A stretch of DNA of 64,000 bases from assembly GCF_030052815.1 (NCBI RefSeq), contig NC_079507.1, positions 64,435,144-64,499,143 on the forward strand. Direction: 5' to 3'. Source of the stretch: Hevea brasiliensis. Its lineage: Eukaryota; Streptophyta; Magnoliopsida; Malpighiales; Euphorbiaceae. Shown here one piece after another: positions 35,297 through 47,163 of this stretch; positions within the stretch are counted from its first letter, which is position 1; every line of letters starts with the position of its first letter. Both the position numbers and the translations under genes were made by a program. The notes beneath the pieces were generated by a model that was not told the DNA's origin, ran no database searches, and saw nothing but the letters and a program-made list of their open reading frames with translations.

Positions 35297-38200
35297 TGTG
35301 ACACCCCTTACCTGTGTACAGTATACCCGAGTAAGTAATGCCACACAGTGTACCGGCACATTCTAATATACCTTAATTAATTTATACCATGCTTGTGAAT
35401 ATAATTTATGAAATATAATTTATTTTAGCCATTTATCAAAAGTATTATTTATTTGAGGTTCCGAAGATTTTAAAGAAAATCCGGCGGAGTACCGGCTAAA
35501 AATGGAGAAAACAGTTCTTCGGAACCTGTTAAAAACACTTCCAATATTTGTATTCTATCATTTCAAACTCCAATATCCAAAATCTCAATATTTTTCAACC
35601 ATTCGTTTCTCAATCATTCATCTCATTTATTAATCATGTACAAGTCATAAATAGACATTCACTTTTCCATTCACAAATAAAATTTTCATAATTTACATGA
35701 ACATTAATATAAATTACACAAGTTTAATTACATATGAGAAAATCAAAATTAAGTTACAAAATGTCAAAATGACACCTAGTGTCCTACCAATGCACTGCAG
35801 AAGTTGAGGTGACACGACATCGTGCAGAATCGCAGGATGGACTCACCGGTTATGCGGTCCACTGGGCTCACAATCTGTATCTCGGTACCTACGCGTGGCA
35901 AAAGCAACGCGCTAAGCAATAATGCTTAGTGGTGCAATAATAAAATAAAAGAAAATAGCAAGAAAACAAATATGTAGGGAATGTGTATGATTCATTTGTT
36001 TAGTATGGGTATATACATTAATTCATTAACTTTGTTCACTTTCATCCATTTGGTTGCCCAAGTAACCTACACTAGACAACTGGACTGGATAACGGGTAAA
36101 TTGGCACTGGGTAACTAGTACCTCTGGCCGTCACACCATCGGTCACATATGCATCTCCCGGCAGTAAATGTAGCGGCTAATAAGTCAGATAACATCAGCA
36201 CAAGGCCAAGTCTCAATACAAAGTCAATGGCTAAAAGCCATAAAATCACCGAATGGCATATTGCCATGTGCGATCGCTAACTGAACCCTATTGGCATGCC
36301 AAACTATCCAAACCAATCATGTTAGGTATACTAGGGCATTTGAAACCTTTAAATTCTTCAATTTGTAAATTTCAAGTTTTTGGTGTCACTATTCATCTCA
36401 TTGGTCAACAAAAATGTTGACTTTTGGATAGAAAATAGGTGTATTGGTTTTAACACCCCAAACACACCACATTTTGTATTTAAAACTTGTTGGAATTGAT
36501 TGCCATTTCCATTTCTCAACTTAAATCTAATAGGGCAGAAATTTCAGTTTTTAAGACCCAACTTTACTGTTCCATTGGACACTGTTGCAATGGGAATTTG
36601 AAGAAATGGAAAACATGAAAATTGTTCCTTATTTTGTCTAGTTGAATTTCCTTTTTTTAATCACTCCATTTGGAGTTTTGTAGCTCTAGATATGGTCCAA
36701 AAGCCACAGCTGGCCGGATTGCCAATATGCAGAATTGACCATATCTACAGTAACATAAACAGTAACTAGAGTCACTTGGTTGGATAGGTTCTGGCCATAA
36801 TTTGGGGTAGGTTCCTTCATGAAAGTTGTTTTTCTATGTCTTAACTTGTTGCTGTAAAAATTTCAGGTCAATTGACCAAATCTACAGTGAGTTATGGCCA
36901 AATGAACAGTTACTGTTCATTTGGTCATTCTGCAGAATCAGTTGCAGGGTATCCGGATTGGGTCCAACTTTTGGTCCTCTTGCTTTGGTCTTTTGGGCAT
37001 GGTTTCTTCAGAAAAAATGTGCCATTATAAGCCTAGTTTCATGTCCAATTGGCCAAACACCAATTGGACTAACACAGCCAAAGTTATGGCTGTGTAATTG
37101 GACTGAAATTTCAGTCCATTGCTGCTGTCCCTAGGCAGCATAGTCATTCCCTTTACCATGCTATTTTTCAGTCCATATTATGGTCAAATCTCCTCAAATG
37201 GTCACTAATTGACCATTAGCATATTCTTTAACAATTGCATAAACCAAGTTCACATTTTACTCCCAAAACCCTAGTTCAAAGTCATGATTTATACAATTTA
37301 CCTTAGTTAGCTACTAATTCACTATCCTTATGTTTATAAACTTCAAACATGGTTTTTAGTTCACTCCAAGCTCATCAAAAACATTCATTCCTATTCCTTC
37401 AATAGGGCAGCCGGAATTCATGTACACATACACAAGAGTTTTGTTCATTTAAATTACATTTTCTTACTAAATTCAAGTTCCCATTCATGAAATTAAAGAG
37501 TTTTAGGTATATAGTGCACTAACCTTGAATAGGGCAGATTTTTCCCAACTCTAAACTTCACTTTCCTTCACTTTCTAGGCTGCCAAAAGGTTGTTTAAGG
37601 TGTGGGGTAAAATTTTAATGAAGAGAGGTTAGGGTTTTGTGGTGAAACAAAGTAGAAATCAAGCTTGAGAAGTGAGGTTTAATGGAGGTTGAGAGAGGGA
37701 GAGAGAGGCTGCCGTTTGATGAAGGAAGAAGAACAGAATTTTTGTTTCAATTTTGCCTCATTTTCCCTTTTTAATGAAATTACTTGATTGTCATTGGTGG
37801 AGAGAAAGTTTAATGACATCATGTGATGTCAAAAGTCCCATTTTTTCATTTTTCTTTTCTTTTCTTTTCTACTTGATTTCAATTCAATTTTTAGTAATGT
37901 TTATTCATATTTTATGTCATATTAATTATTTACTCAACTGGACAAGTCGGCCAAAAATCACCTCTGAAGGCGAAATGACCAAAATGCCCTCCGTTTGGCT
38001 TAACGGGTCAAAATTGTCTGTACCGATTGAAAAATTTTTCTAGGTATTTTCTTGGCATTCTAATGCCATAAGAACCTCAGTAACCCTTCTCTGGAGTCCC
38101 AAAAATTATTTTATAATTTTTCCCCCGGGTCTAGGGCTCCTCGTTGCGAGAACCGCAACTTTCCTCTGGGTTACCCCTCGCTAGGGCACCGGCTCGTTTG

Positions 38201-38373
38201 ACTTAATTGTATTTTATTTCTAAAATTTTTACAAAGTGTTTCTTATTAATATTTGAGTTAATTATGGTCCCTCACTTAAGTTTAATTATTTTTCCGGACG
38301 TTCTAACTGTCCGGACCGACACCGGTCAACGGAACAGTAGAATGTACGGAGTTGTTACCGGGAGGGTGTTACA
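35297..38373 (-). mobile_element. Solo LTR 1 (3.08 kb) inside the gypsy integrase
   Basis: It starts TGTGACACCCC and ends GGGTGTTACA, which on the minus strand is TGTAACACCC...GGTGTCACA. It has a 5-bp duplication and no primer site, purine tract or coding region. It is therefore a single LTR left by recombination of a gypsy-type element. Near its start (36898-36924) is a perfect 13-bp inverted repeat around one base. Confidence 0.88.
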
Positions 38374-38378
38374 AATCC

Positions 38379-40428
38379 AAACTCACCACCTTCACCCTGC
38401 TGTACTCTTTCTATAATCTTCATCAATTGCAGATCTCTGTGTTGGAAAACTCTGATTTTGTCTCACAAGTCTGGTCTCACTGAAAAATGGGCCAATAATA
38501 TCCCCTCATCTGAAATATCTAAGATCAGACCTTCATCCATTAACTCATGTACTTCCTGAATCAACGGTCTCTTCTCCACTGATATGTGTCCCAAGCTGCC
38601 AAAAGATTTTTTGCTCAAAGCATCTGCTACTACATTGGCCTTCCCAGGGTGGTACTGGATGGTACAATCATAGTCCTTCAGAAGCTCCATCCATCTCCTC
38701 TGTCTCAAATTTAAATCCCTTTGTTTGAAGATGTACTTCAAACTCTTGTGGTCGGTGTATATCTCGGACACTTCACCATACAGGTAGTGTCTCCAGATCT
38801 TTAGTGCAAAGACTATAGCCGCCATTTTCAAATCATGAGTGGGGTAGTTCTGCTCATATCTCATTAGCTGCCTTGAAGCATAAGCCACTACTTTTCCATT
38901 CTGCATCAAAAGACACCCAAAGCCAATTTTGGAGGCATCACAGTACAAGGTATATCCTTCGCCACTCATCGGTAATGTCAACAAAGGGGTGGTAGTTAGA
39001 CATTCCTTAAGCTTTTGGAAGCTCTCCTCACAATCGTTTGTCCAAATGAACGGAATATTCTTCCGAGTTAACTTAGTTAGGGGAGCTGCTATCCTGAAGA
39101 AATTCTGCACAAAACGTTTATAGTAGCCAGCTAGGTCTAAAAAACTTTGCACCTCAGTGACTGTTGTAGGCCTAAGCCAATCAGTTACCACCTCAATTTT
39201 CTTGGGATCCACTTGAATGCCTTCACTGGAAATTACGTGTCCAAAAAATGAGATGCTTTCTAGCCAAAATTCACATTTTGAAAATTTGGCATTAGTTGGT
39301 GCTCCCTCAAGGTCTACAACACTATCCTCAAGTGTCACACATGTTCTTCCTCGGTCTGAGAGTATACCAAAATGTCATATATGAATACGATGACCAAACG
39401 GTCCAGGAATGGCTTGAACACCTTGTTCATCAAGTCCATGAAGGCCGCTGGTGCATCAGTGAGTCCAAAAGATATCACTAAAAACTCATAATGACCATAT
39501 CTTATCCTGAATGTTGTCTTGGACACATCCTCATTCCTAATTCTCAACTGATGGTAGCCTGATTGTCGGCAATTTTGGAAAAGAATCTAGCCCCTTGGAG
39601 CTGATTAAATAGATTATCGATCCGAGGAAGTGGATACTTGTTCTTCACTGTCACCTTGTTCAGCTGTCTATAATCAATACACAACCTCAAGGACCCATCT
39701 TTCTTTCTCACAAATAAAACAGGATTGCCCCAGGGTGAAGTGCTCGGACGTATGAAACCTTTGTCCAAAAGTTCCTGTCGTTGCTCCTTTAACTCTTTCA
39801 ATTCTGCTGGTGCCATCCTGTAAAGCGACATTGATATGGGATTTGTACCCAATACAACATCAATGCAGAACTCTATTTTCCTTCCTGGTGGCAACCTTGG
39901 AAGCTCCTCAGGGAAGACATCCATAAATTCTCTGACAACATTAACATTTTTAATGTTCACAGCTTCTACAGATGTATCTCTCACCAATACCAAATACCCT
40001 TGACACCCACGCCTCAATATTTTTTTTAGCACTAATTATTGACACCATGTTATATGGAGCCACACTCCTGCTACCATTAAAGCTAAACTCTTCCACACCA
40101 GGTATATGAAAGTACACCCTTTTGTTCCTACAGTCTAAAGTGGCATAATGAGTTACCAATCAATCTATTCCCAAAATTACATCAAAATCCATTACTGGTA
40201 GAGGACCAAGTCTGCTAGGAGGACCCTTCCATCCACTACCATTGGGCTACCCGGAAAAATCATATCCACATCTATGTTATTACTAAGTGGAGTAGCTACA
40301 GACAAGGGGCATTCTAAAGTTTTAGGATTCCTACCCAATCTCATGGCAAAAACAGGGCAGACAATAGAGTGTGTAGCACCCGAATCTATCAAAATATGAG
40401 CCTCATAGGAACAGACTAGAAGAATACC
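38379..40428 (-). pseudogene. Gypsy protease, reverse transcriptase and RNase H
   Basis: On the minus strand the protease retains HILIDSGATHSIV (about 40385). RT retains [34 protein letters not shown] and [16 protein letters not shown]. Its catalytic motif reads [10 protein letters not shown] instead of FIDD, so the first Asp is lost. RNase H retains [34 protein letters not shown] and VVADALSKK. The blocks lie in at least four open pieces separated by frameshifts. Enzyme activity is excluded. Confidence 0.93.
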
Positions 40429-40433
40429 TGCCA

Positions 40434-43400
40434 TGTCATACCTTACCCCTCTATAAGACATAACATTATCCCGTAGTATACCTAATGAATTACCGACTCC
40501 GTCTACCGATAACCCATTAAATATACTACAAGGGATTTTTAAACAATTTTTTTACTTTTTGATAGTGGTGAGCACTTCTAGCAAGTATTAAAAACATTTA
40601 ATTAAAGCTTAAAAGCTATGTAAAATTTTTGACAATTTATATTTTTTCGCAAGTTTTGTCAAAATTTCAGCAAAGTGCTGGCTGTATTTGAGAAAACAAA
40701 AAAAATTTTACCTGTAGAAAACACTTCCAAATATTTTACTTCATCAAAATCAACCATCATCATAACTCAAATCAACACAAGTTTTCTCAAACTCCACAAT
40801 TCAAAGCAATTCTCAATTCAAATATCTTCAAAAATAATACTAAATAATTTCATTCACATTCCATTAAAGAAAAATTAATTTACATTCACCAGTATAAATT
40901 TATAGCAGAAAATCAAAAAATAATATTATTACAATTTCTGTACAAATTGCTCAAGACCAATTTACAATGTACATACAGTCATTTACATTAAAATAAATAT
41001 ATATAATAAGGTTATAATGTAATACCCGACAAAAGATCCAAAGGTAGTACTATGATCCTTAGCAGCTCACTCAGTTGCTTTACTAGTTTCTCTACCTGCG
41101 ATAGCAATAAAAAGCCATCGCTGAGTATAATGACTTAGTGGTGCACAACATACTAAAAATACTCCTTTATGCATAATTAAATCACAAATATCCAATTATA
41201 ATGATGAAGTCAGTAAATATATACAAAACACAATTTTAAATTTTCATCAAAGCATTTCCGTTTTAGAAGTCACAAAACAAACTTTATAAAAAACACACAG
41301 TCATATCATGCCATCAATATAGTGTTCATCTCAATAGCCAGAGGCTTATGAGGCATACCAAGGCTAGCTAGCTCAAACTATAGGTACCCATTCAAATTTC
41401 TTCCTCTACTGGCACACACCTCAACACTTCAGCCAGAGAGGGAATTCAAAACTATTTCCTCCCACTAGTCATGCTAGTGAGGCATTTAGATATATGGTCA
41501 TGACACTGTGGTTTGAAAACTATCTTAACAATTTTCTAAATATTTATTTGCAATTCATCACATACCACAAAATTTTTCAACAATTTAGGTCAAAAGTATA
41601 TTGTTCCATTAAATCACAATTTCCAATACAAATAAGTCACAATTTATTCATTCAAACAATTTTTCAAAGAAAATTTACAGAAAAATTCTATGTTGTGCAC
41701 AAATCTCGTACAAGTCGCCTCTAGGCCTTGACTCGATGTTTCCTTTCCTTTCTCCATATTCTTCTTAACTGAAATACACAATTTGTAGTGTTTTAGTATC
41801 ACAACTTATAATAAATCCAATAAATAAATTCATGTGTATTTAATTCTAATCTTAATATGCTTAAAATAATGTTCTTAAAAATTTGTATTTTGGGATTACT
41901 ATTCATTGCACATTCAAGTCAAAATATTGATTTTTTTCATGCTTAATAGGTATGTGAATTCCAATTACACCCACATACCACATTTTGGGTGCCCAATTTG
42001 TTGGTTTTGGTTGCCCCTTCAAATTTTAGGTCTCCTAATGGCAATTTCAAATTTTCAGTTTTTATACCCTATTTTGTATTGTTCCATTGGCCTAGTTATT
42101 GTAAGAATTTAGCTAAGTGTCTTTCATTAAAGTTGTTCCTTATTGTCTTATCTTTAATTCCCTCTTTGAATCACTCCATTTAGAGTTTTGTAGTCCAAGA
42201 TATGGTTATTTGAATAAGGCTGGCCAGATTAGTTCTTAACCCAGAATTCTGGGCTTATTTAGGTTCTGGCAGTTTTGGACAACTAATTTTGAGTGAAAAA
42301 ATGACTTAATTATGGGCAGAATTTGGGTTGGTGTTCTCAATGAAAGTTGTAGTCCTAATTCATACTTTTCCAATGCCACAAAAATCAAGTCATTTAGACC
42401 TGTCTAGCCCAAGTTATGGCCAAATGAATAGAATACTGTTCATTTGATCATTTTTGTACAGTGGCAGTGTACAATATCTGGGTTTGACCTAATTGTTCAC
42501 TATCTAAATGTCATTTTCTGGGCATGGTCTCTAAATGAAAATTGTGTCTTTATGCGTCTAATTTCATTCTCAATTGGCCTCACGCCAATTGGGTTGGTAA
42601 ATTTTCAGTTTTGGTCCCTGAAATGGACTTAGGTCAAGCTACCAGATTAGGAACCCTACCCAACTCGAATTGCATTTTAATTCTACTAATTCCAACACAT
42701 CACAATTGGTCCCAAGTGACCATTTTAAAGCTCAATTAAGGTCATTTGCATCAATTGACCATTTCCTCAAATTTTTCTCCCAATTTCAACACTCAAGAAC
42801 CCTAATTCTAATTTTTATTCACTTTAATGAAATCAAATTGTAGATCTTTAATCTACATACTTTATTCAACCTAATTAACACTTCAATTTTATCAAATCAT
42901 GAAATTTCTACCCCCCCCCCCCCCTTATTGCTAGCTGAATTTCACTATGAGTCCTCCCACTTAATTTATTTCATTTCTTTCATCAATTCTAAGTTACTTT
43001 AACTAGAAACACATAAATTAAACTAGAGATTACAAGTTTAGCTTACTAACCTTTGTTTGATTTTCCAATTCCTCAATTCTTCCCTTTTCTCCTTTCTTTT
43101 TCTTCTTTAATCTCCTTCTCAAGTGAAGATAGCAAGGATTTATAAAGTAATTTTGGGGAATTTAGGGCTAATTTATGGGATTAAAAGCTTGCATCAAGCT
43201 TTAATGGAGGATGGAAAAGGAGGTTTTAAAGTGAGAGGGAGGAGAGGGATGAGGGACGACACAAATGATGAAGGTGACCATAATTTTTTTTTCTTTTGTT
43301 TTATGTAATTATTTGGCTATTTGACTAGTCAAAATTTTGGGTAAATTAAAATTTAATTTTGACATCATTCATGATGTCATCAAAGTGAGGTAATAATTCA

Positions 43401-43929
43401 ATTTTCCTTACTTTTTCTTTTTCTTTAATTTTTCAATAGTTCTTTAATTTAATTCTTGATTTCAAATTTTTCGTTTCTCCGATTTTATTGGACAGTTAGG
43501 TCAAGAGTCACCTCTAGGGGTGAATTGACCAATTTGCCCATCACCGATTTGATCCGGTTTACAAATAATTCGATATTTCTTCCAGATCCTTAACCTACTT
43601 ATCAACTCTTTTCTGTGATTTTCTCTTTTCCACTAGGTTCGCAATAGTCCTTAGGACCGCGGCGTCACATTTTCTGGTTCAAAAGTAGGTTAGGACTGAC
43701 CTCGTAGTCATTTTCTGAGAAGGTCACCCATTGCTGTGACTCCCAGCTCATTTAACTTTTTATGTTCTGTTTTTCTTATTTATGCTTAACTATCTGACAA
43801 TCACTAATTATTTGCATTTAGGGCTTATCTAGGTGTCTTAGATGTGGTTCTAATCCCTTTAATTGTCCGGACTGACACCGGTCACCGGAATAGTGAAATA
43901 TACCAGGCTATACATATAGGAGTGTTACA
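40434..43929 (-). mobile_element. Solo LTR 2 (3.50 kb) between gypsy gag and protease
   Basis: It starts TGTCATACCTTACCCC and ends GGAGTGTTACA, with a 5-bp duplication TGCCA at 40429-40433 and 43930-43934. Removing it joins gag SSAVVA to protease GILLVCS in a natural order. It has no internal coding region. It shares blocks with solo LTR 1, for example GACACCGGTCA near the end and a CAATTGG...CCAATTGG pair, so it comes from a related family. Confidence 0.88.
42911..42925. repeat. Poly-C tract
   Basis: About fifteen consecutive C inside solo LTR 2. Confidence 0.85.
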
Positions 43930-43934
43930 TGCCA

Positions 43935-45153
43935 CAACTGCACTGGAAGCCTGAGCATCCTGATGGGTCAAGGTGAAAACCCAAGCTTGACCCCTACCCT
44001 GCATTGCAAAACCCTGAAATTGACTTCTACCTCCTGACCTGCCTCCAAATCCACGTCCTCTTTATTCTCGGCCTTGTTGGCCACTGAATTGACTGCCTGC
44101 CATGCTGGAAGCACCAAGATACAATTGACGAGGAATATTTGCAACAGAACCCTGTGACTCCATTTGTGGCTCGCTGAACACTAGACATCCTCTAGCAAAG
44201 TGACCCTACTGGCCACACTGAAAACATACTCCTAAACCCATCATACAAGGTCCTGAATGTCCTCTTCCACACTGCGTGCAAGGTGTCAAGGAGGATCCTG
44301 AACCAGACCCAGAACTGCTGTAACCAGAACTGTGACCCCTACTGGATCCATACCCCAGTCTGAATCCTCGAGATTTGTGTTTAAAATCACCCTTCTTGTT
44401 GTTTCTACCCCTACCTCTATAATGACTTTGGCCTCCGCTATCTGTGGTACCCATGTAGGGAACACCTGAAGAACCTTCTGCTCTATTCTTCTTTGCCCTT
44501 CCACTGTCATCTCCTGTATAGCTAATCTCAATCTGTCGAGCTCGATCAACTACCATATCAAAAGACTGATCAGACATCATGGCTAGGTTTGCATACCTTC
44601 TGTCTAGCCCCTTTAGAAACCTATTTACCTTCATACTTTCTGTAGCCACTGCTGTGGGGGCATATCTACTCAGTTCCAAAAATTCTATAGCATATTCATC
44701 TACGGATCTGCCATTCTACCTTAAGGCCTCAAAGGCCTACTGCTTTTGATCTCTGAAGCTTTCTGGCACAAACCTGTTGATAAACAGTTCCACAAACTGG
44801 GTCCATGATAATCCCTCACTACGAAGTAGTGCATAGTCTGTCATCCATTGTCTTGGCACTGGCCCCAATACATGCTGCACACACTCTATAAGCCTTCTAT
44901 CAGTTAACTGCAACTCTATCCTTGCTTGTTTGCAGGAATCCAAAAATCGATAGGCATCATCTGACACATCATAAGTACCAGGCACCAACTTCTTGAAATT
45001 AATTATTTGTTTGTAAGGTTCCCCTCTTGTTGCTGTGGGCTGCTGCTGTTGGGGAGGGTAAACCATATATTGTGCCATCATATCGATGGTTCTTTGCAAT
45101 CCGGCTAGGGTAGCTGCCATTGGGTCCATGGGACCCTAGGCCATAAAAGACTG
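43935..45153 (-). pseudogene. Gypsy gag, main part
   Basis: The minus strand at 44737-45129 begins MDPMAATLAGLQRTIDMMAQ and contains FLDSCKQARIELQLTD and GLSWTQFVELFINRFVP, the gag core of chromoviruses. At 44206-44679 it continues through a Gly/Ser-rich spacer to a CCHC knuckle (CFQCGQ then GHFARGC, with a stop between). An in-frame stop near 44715 and others disable it. A TAG just upstream of MDPMA also breaks the join to the N-terminal part. Confidence 0.9.
45149..45153. repeat. Target-site duplication GACTG, left (pair at 54408-54412)
   Basis: GACTG lies directly outside both ends of the SIRE-like element, within gag of the host gypsy element. Confidence 0.93.
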
Positions 45154-46589
45154 TGTTGTCCCAAAGAAAGTGACCAAGAGGGGGGTGAATTGGACACTTT
45201 AGACAATTTTTCAGCCCTTGCTCTAGACTTAATGAAAAATTGAGGCTTTGCACTTCTATGTATGTGTATAACTCTGTTCCTAGGGTGTAATTTAAGTAAT
45301 CAATCAAGTTATGCACAAATACTAGTTCATACACAAAATAATTACTTGATATCAAGTGTATTTTCTCACATAAAATTCAGAGTTTGCAATATTAGCTCAA
45401 TAAACAAATTCTCAACACATTCAATATATATAATCAGAAAATCAAAGTGCTGAAAATTAAAGAGTTAAGGGAAGAAGAGAATCAAACACAATGTTTATAG
45501 TGGTTCGGCTCTCTTAGCCTACATCCACTCTTCCCAAAGTCCCACTTTGAGAGTCACTCCACTATTTGATCTTTTCAACAGGCAAGATTCAAAGCCTTTA
45601 CAATATCAACAAGCTTCCCAGGTGCTTGAGGACCTTTACAACGTCTTTGCTTCCCACAAAAGACCACAAGCTTCACAAGGTGCTTGAAAACCTCCCACAA
45701 GCTTCACAAGGTGCTTGAAAACCTTCCACAAGTGTGTCCTCACACTTACACAACCTTAAATAGGTTTTGGTGTAGAAGAAATCACTCTCAATAACTCTCA
45801 AATACAGAATTTAATGCTAGAAGATTGAGAGAGAAGATTTGCCACTCAAGCTCAAGAGTAATTGAATGAAAGCTATAAAAACCACAATAAATTCACTATG
45901 AATAAGAGCACTTTCATTAGTTAGAATTGTAGTAAATGATGCCTTTTATAGGTGCTTTTCATTGCCAAAAACGTCTGCTGGAGAGTGTGTCCAACGGCTC
46001 TTTAATTTTCAAAAAAACTAGCCGTTATTGCTTAGAAAGTCGTGCAGCAGAGTTGAGTCAGGTCAGGTCATAAAAATAGTTAACTAAAATTTTCACCGGT
46101 TAACTAGTTTTGTAAGATAGAGAATTTTAGACATCAAAACTAGTTAACTAATTTTTGCAACGGGTTAACTAATTTCACTCATCGCTGGACTTAAAAATTG
46201 AAATTTTGAGTTTTTGAAGAAAGGTTGTAAAAATTTTTTTGACCATTCAAAAACCTTAGGAATGATATAAAAACACTTTCTAAACCCTTGAATCTAAAAA
46301 CAAAATTGATTTTAGGTCTCAAATGGCATAAATTCTCCAATCTTGTACAATGGACCTAAGAGCTTAATTTCTATCATATTTCTTCATGGACTTTGATTCG
46401 TCTTGTGTTATACAAGATGATAAACTCCTTTTATATCAGCCATGTCAATAGAATAGTCCTTCCATCAATGTCTTTGCATATCATGACCTATAAAATCACT
46501 TCAAATACTTATGCACAAAAGGTTAATGTATATTTCATTAAGTTTTGTTATCATCAAAATCAAGCTCATTTTAGCTTACAGGGCCTACA
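45154..46589 (-). repeat. 3' LTR of the SIRE-like element
   Basis: Minus strand TGTAGGCCCTG...GGGACAACA. Near-identical to 52976-54407. It holds four copies of a GTTAACT motif (46078-46170) and a tandem AGCTTCACAAGGTGCTTGAA repeat (about 45670-45730). Confidence 0.95.
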
Positions 46590-46606
46590 ATCTCCCCCTT
46601 TTTGAT
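46590..46606 (-). promoter_or_regulatory. Polypurine tract of the SIRE-like element
   Basis: The minus strand reads CATCAAAAAGGGGGAGAT before TGTAGGCCC. Similar GGGGGAG blocks recur upstream near 46704, 46766 and 47055, as expected for multiple purine tracts in this lineage. Confidence 0.85.
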
Positions 46607-47163
46607 GATGTCAAAACTTAATGAGTCTATGAAGATCATAAAAATTCAATTGTATAACTATCTACATATGTCATGTATGCAAGAACTTGTTTTTAGACAA
46701 GCTCCCCCTATATGTATGCACACAATCATTCAAAGTGCAAGAATGTTGAGAAGCTACAAAATAGCTCCCCCTAAATCTGATATTCAAAGCATTTTGAAGA
46801 TAATAACATGTTAAGCAATCTCCAAGATTAATTCATCCAAGATCAATTCAATCATCATACATAAGATATATCAACCATAAGTCAATCATAAAGGATCATC
46901 ATCATATCTTCAATAACTTTCCAAAATAAGTCCAAAATATCTATATCAGAATGTGAACCATATAACCATTGATCAAAATTAGTTAACTAAAAATGTACCC
47001 AGTTAACTAAAAACATTCTGTCAGTTAAAAAATTTCCTTATCTTCTCCAGATTTCTCCCCCTTTTTGACATCAACAAAATGATAGGCTTTCTTCTATTTT
47101 CTCCCCTGTTTAAAAAACAAAAAGAGACAACTTTGAAAGTCATAAAGCATATTGCAAAAGATC

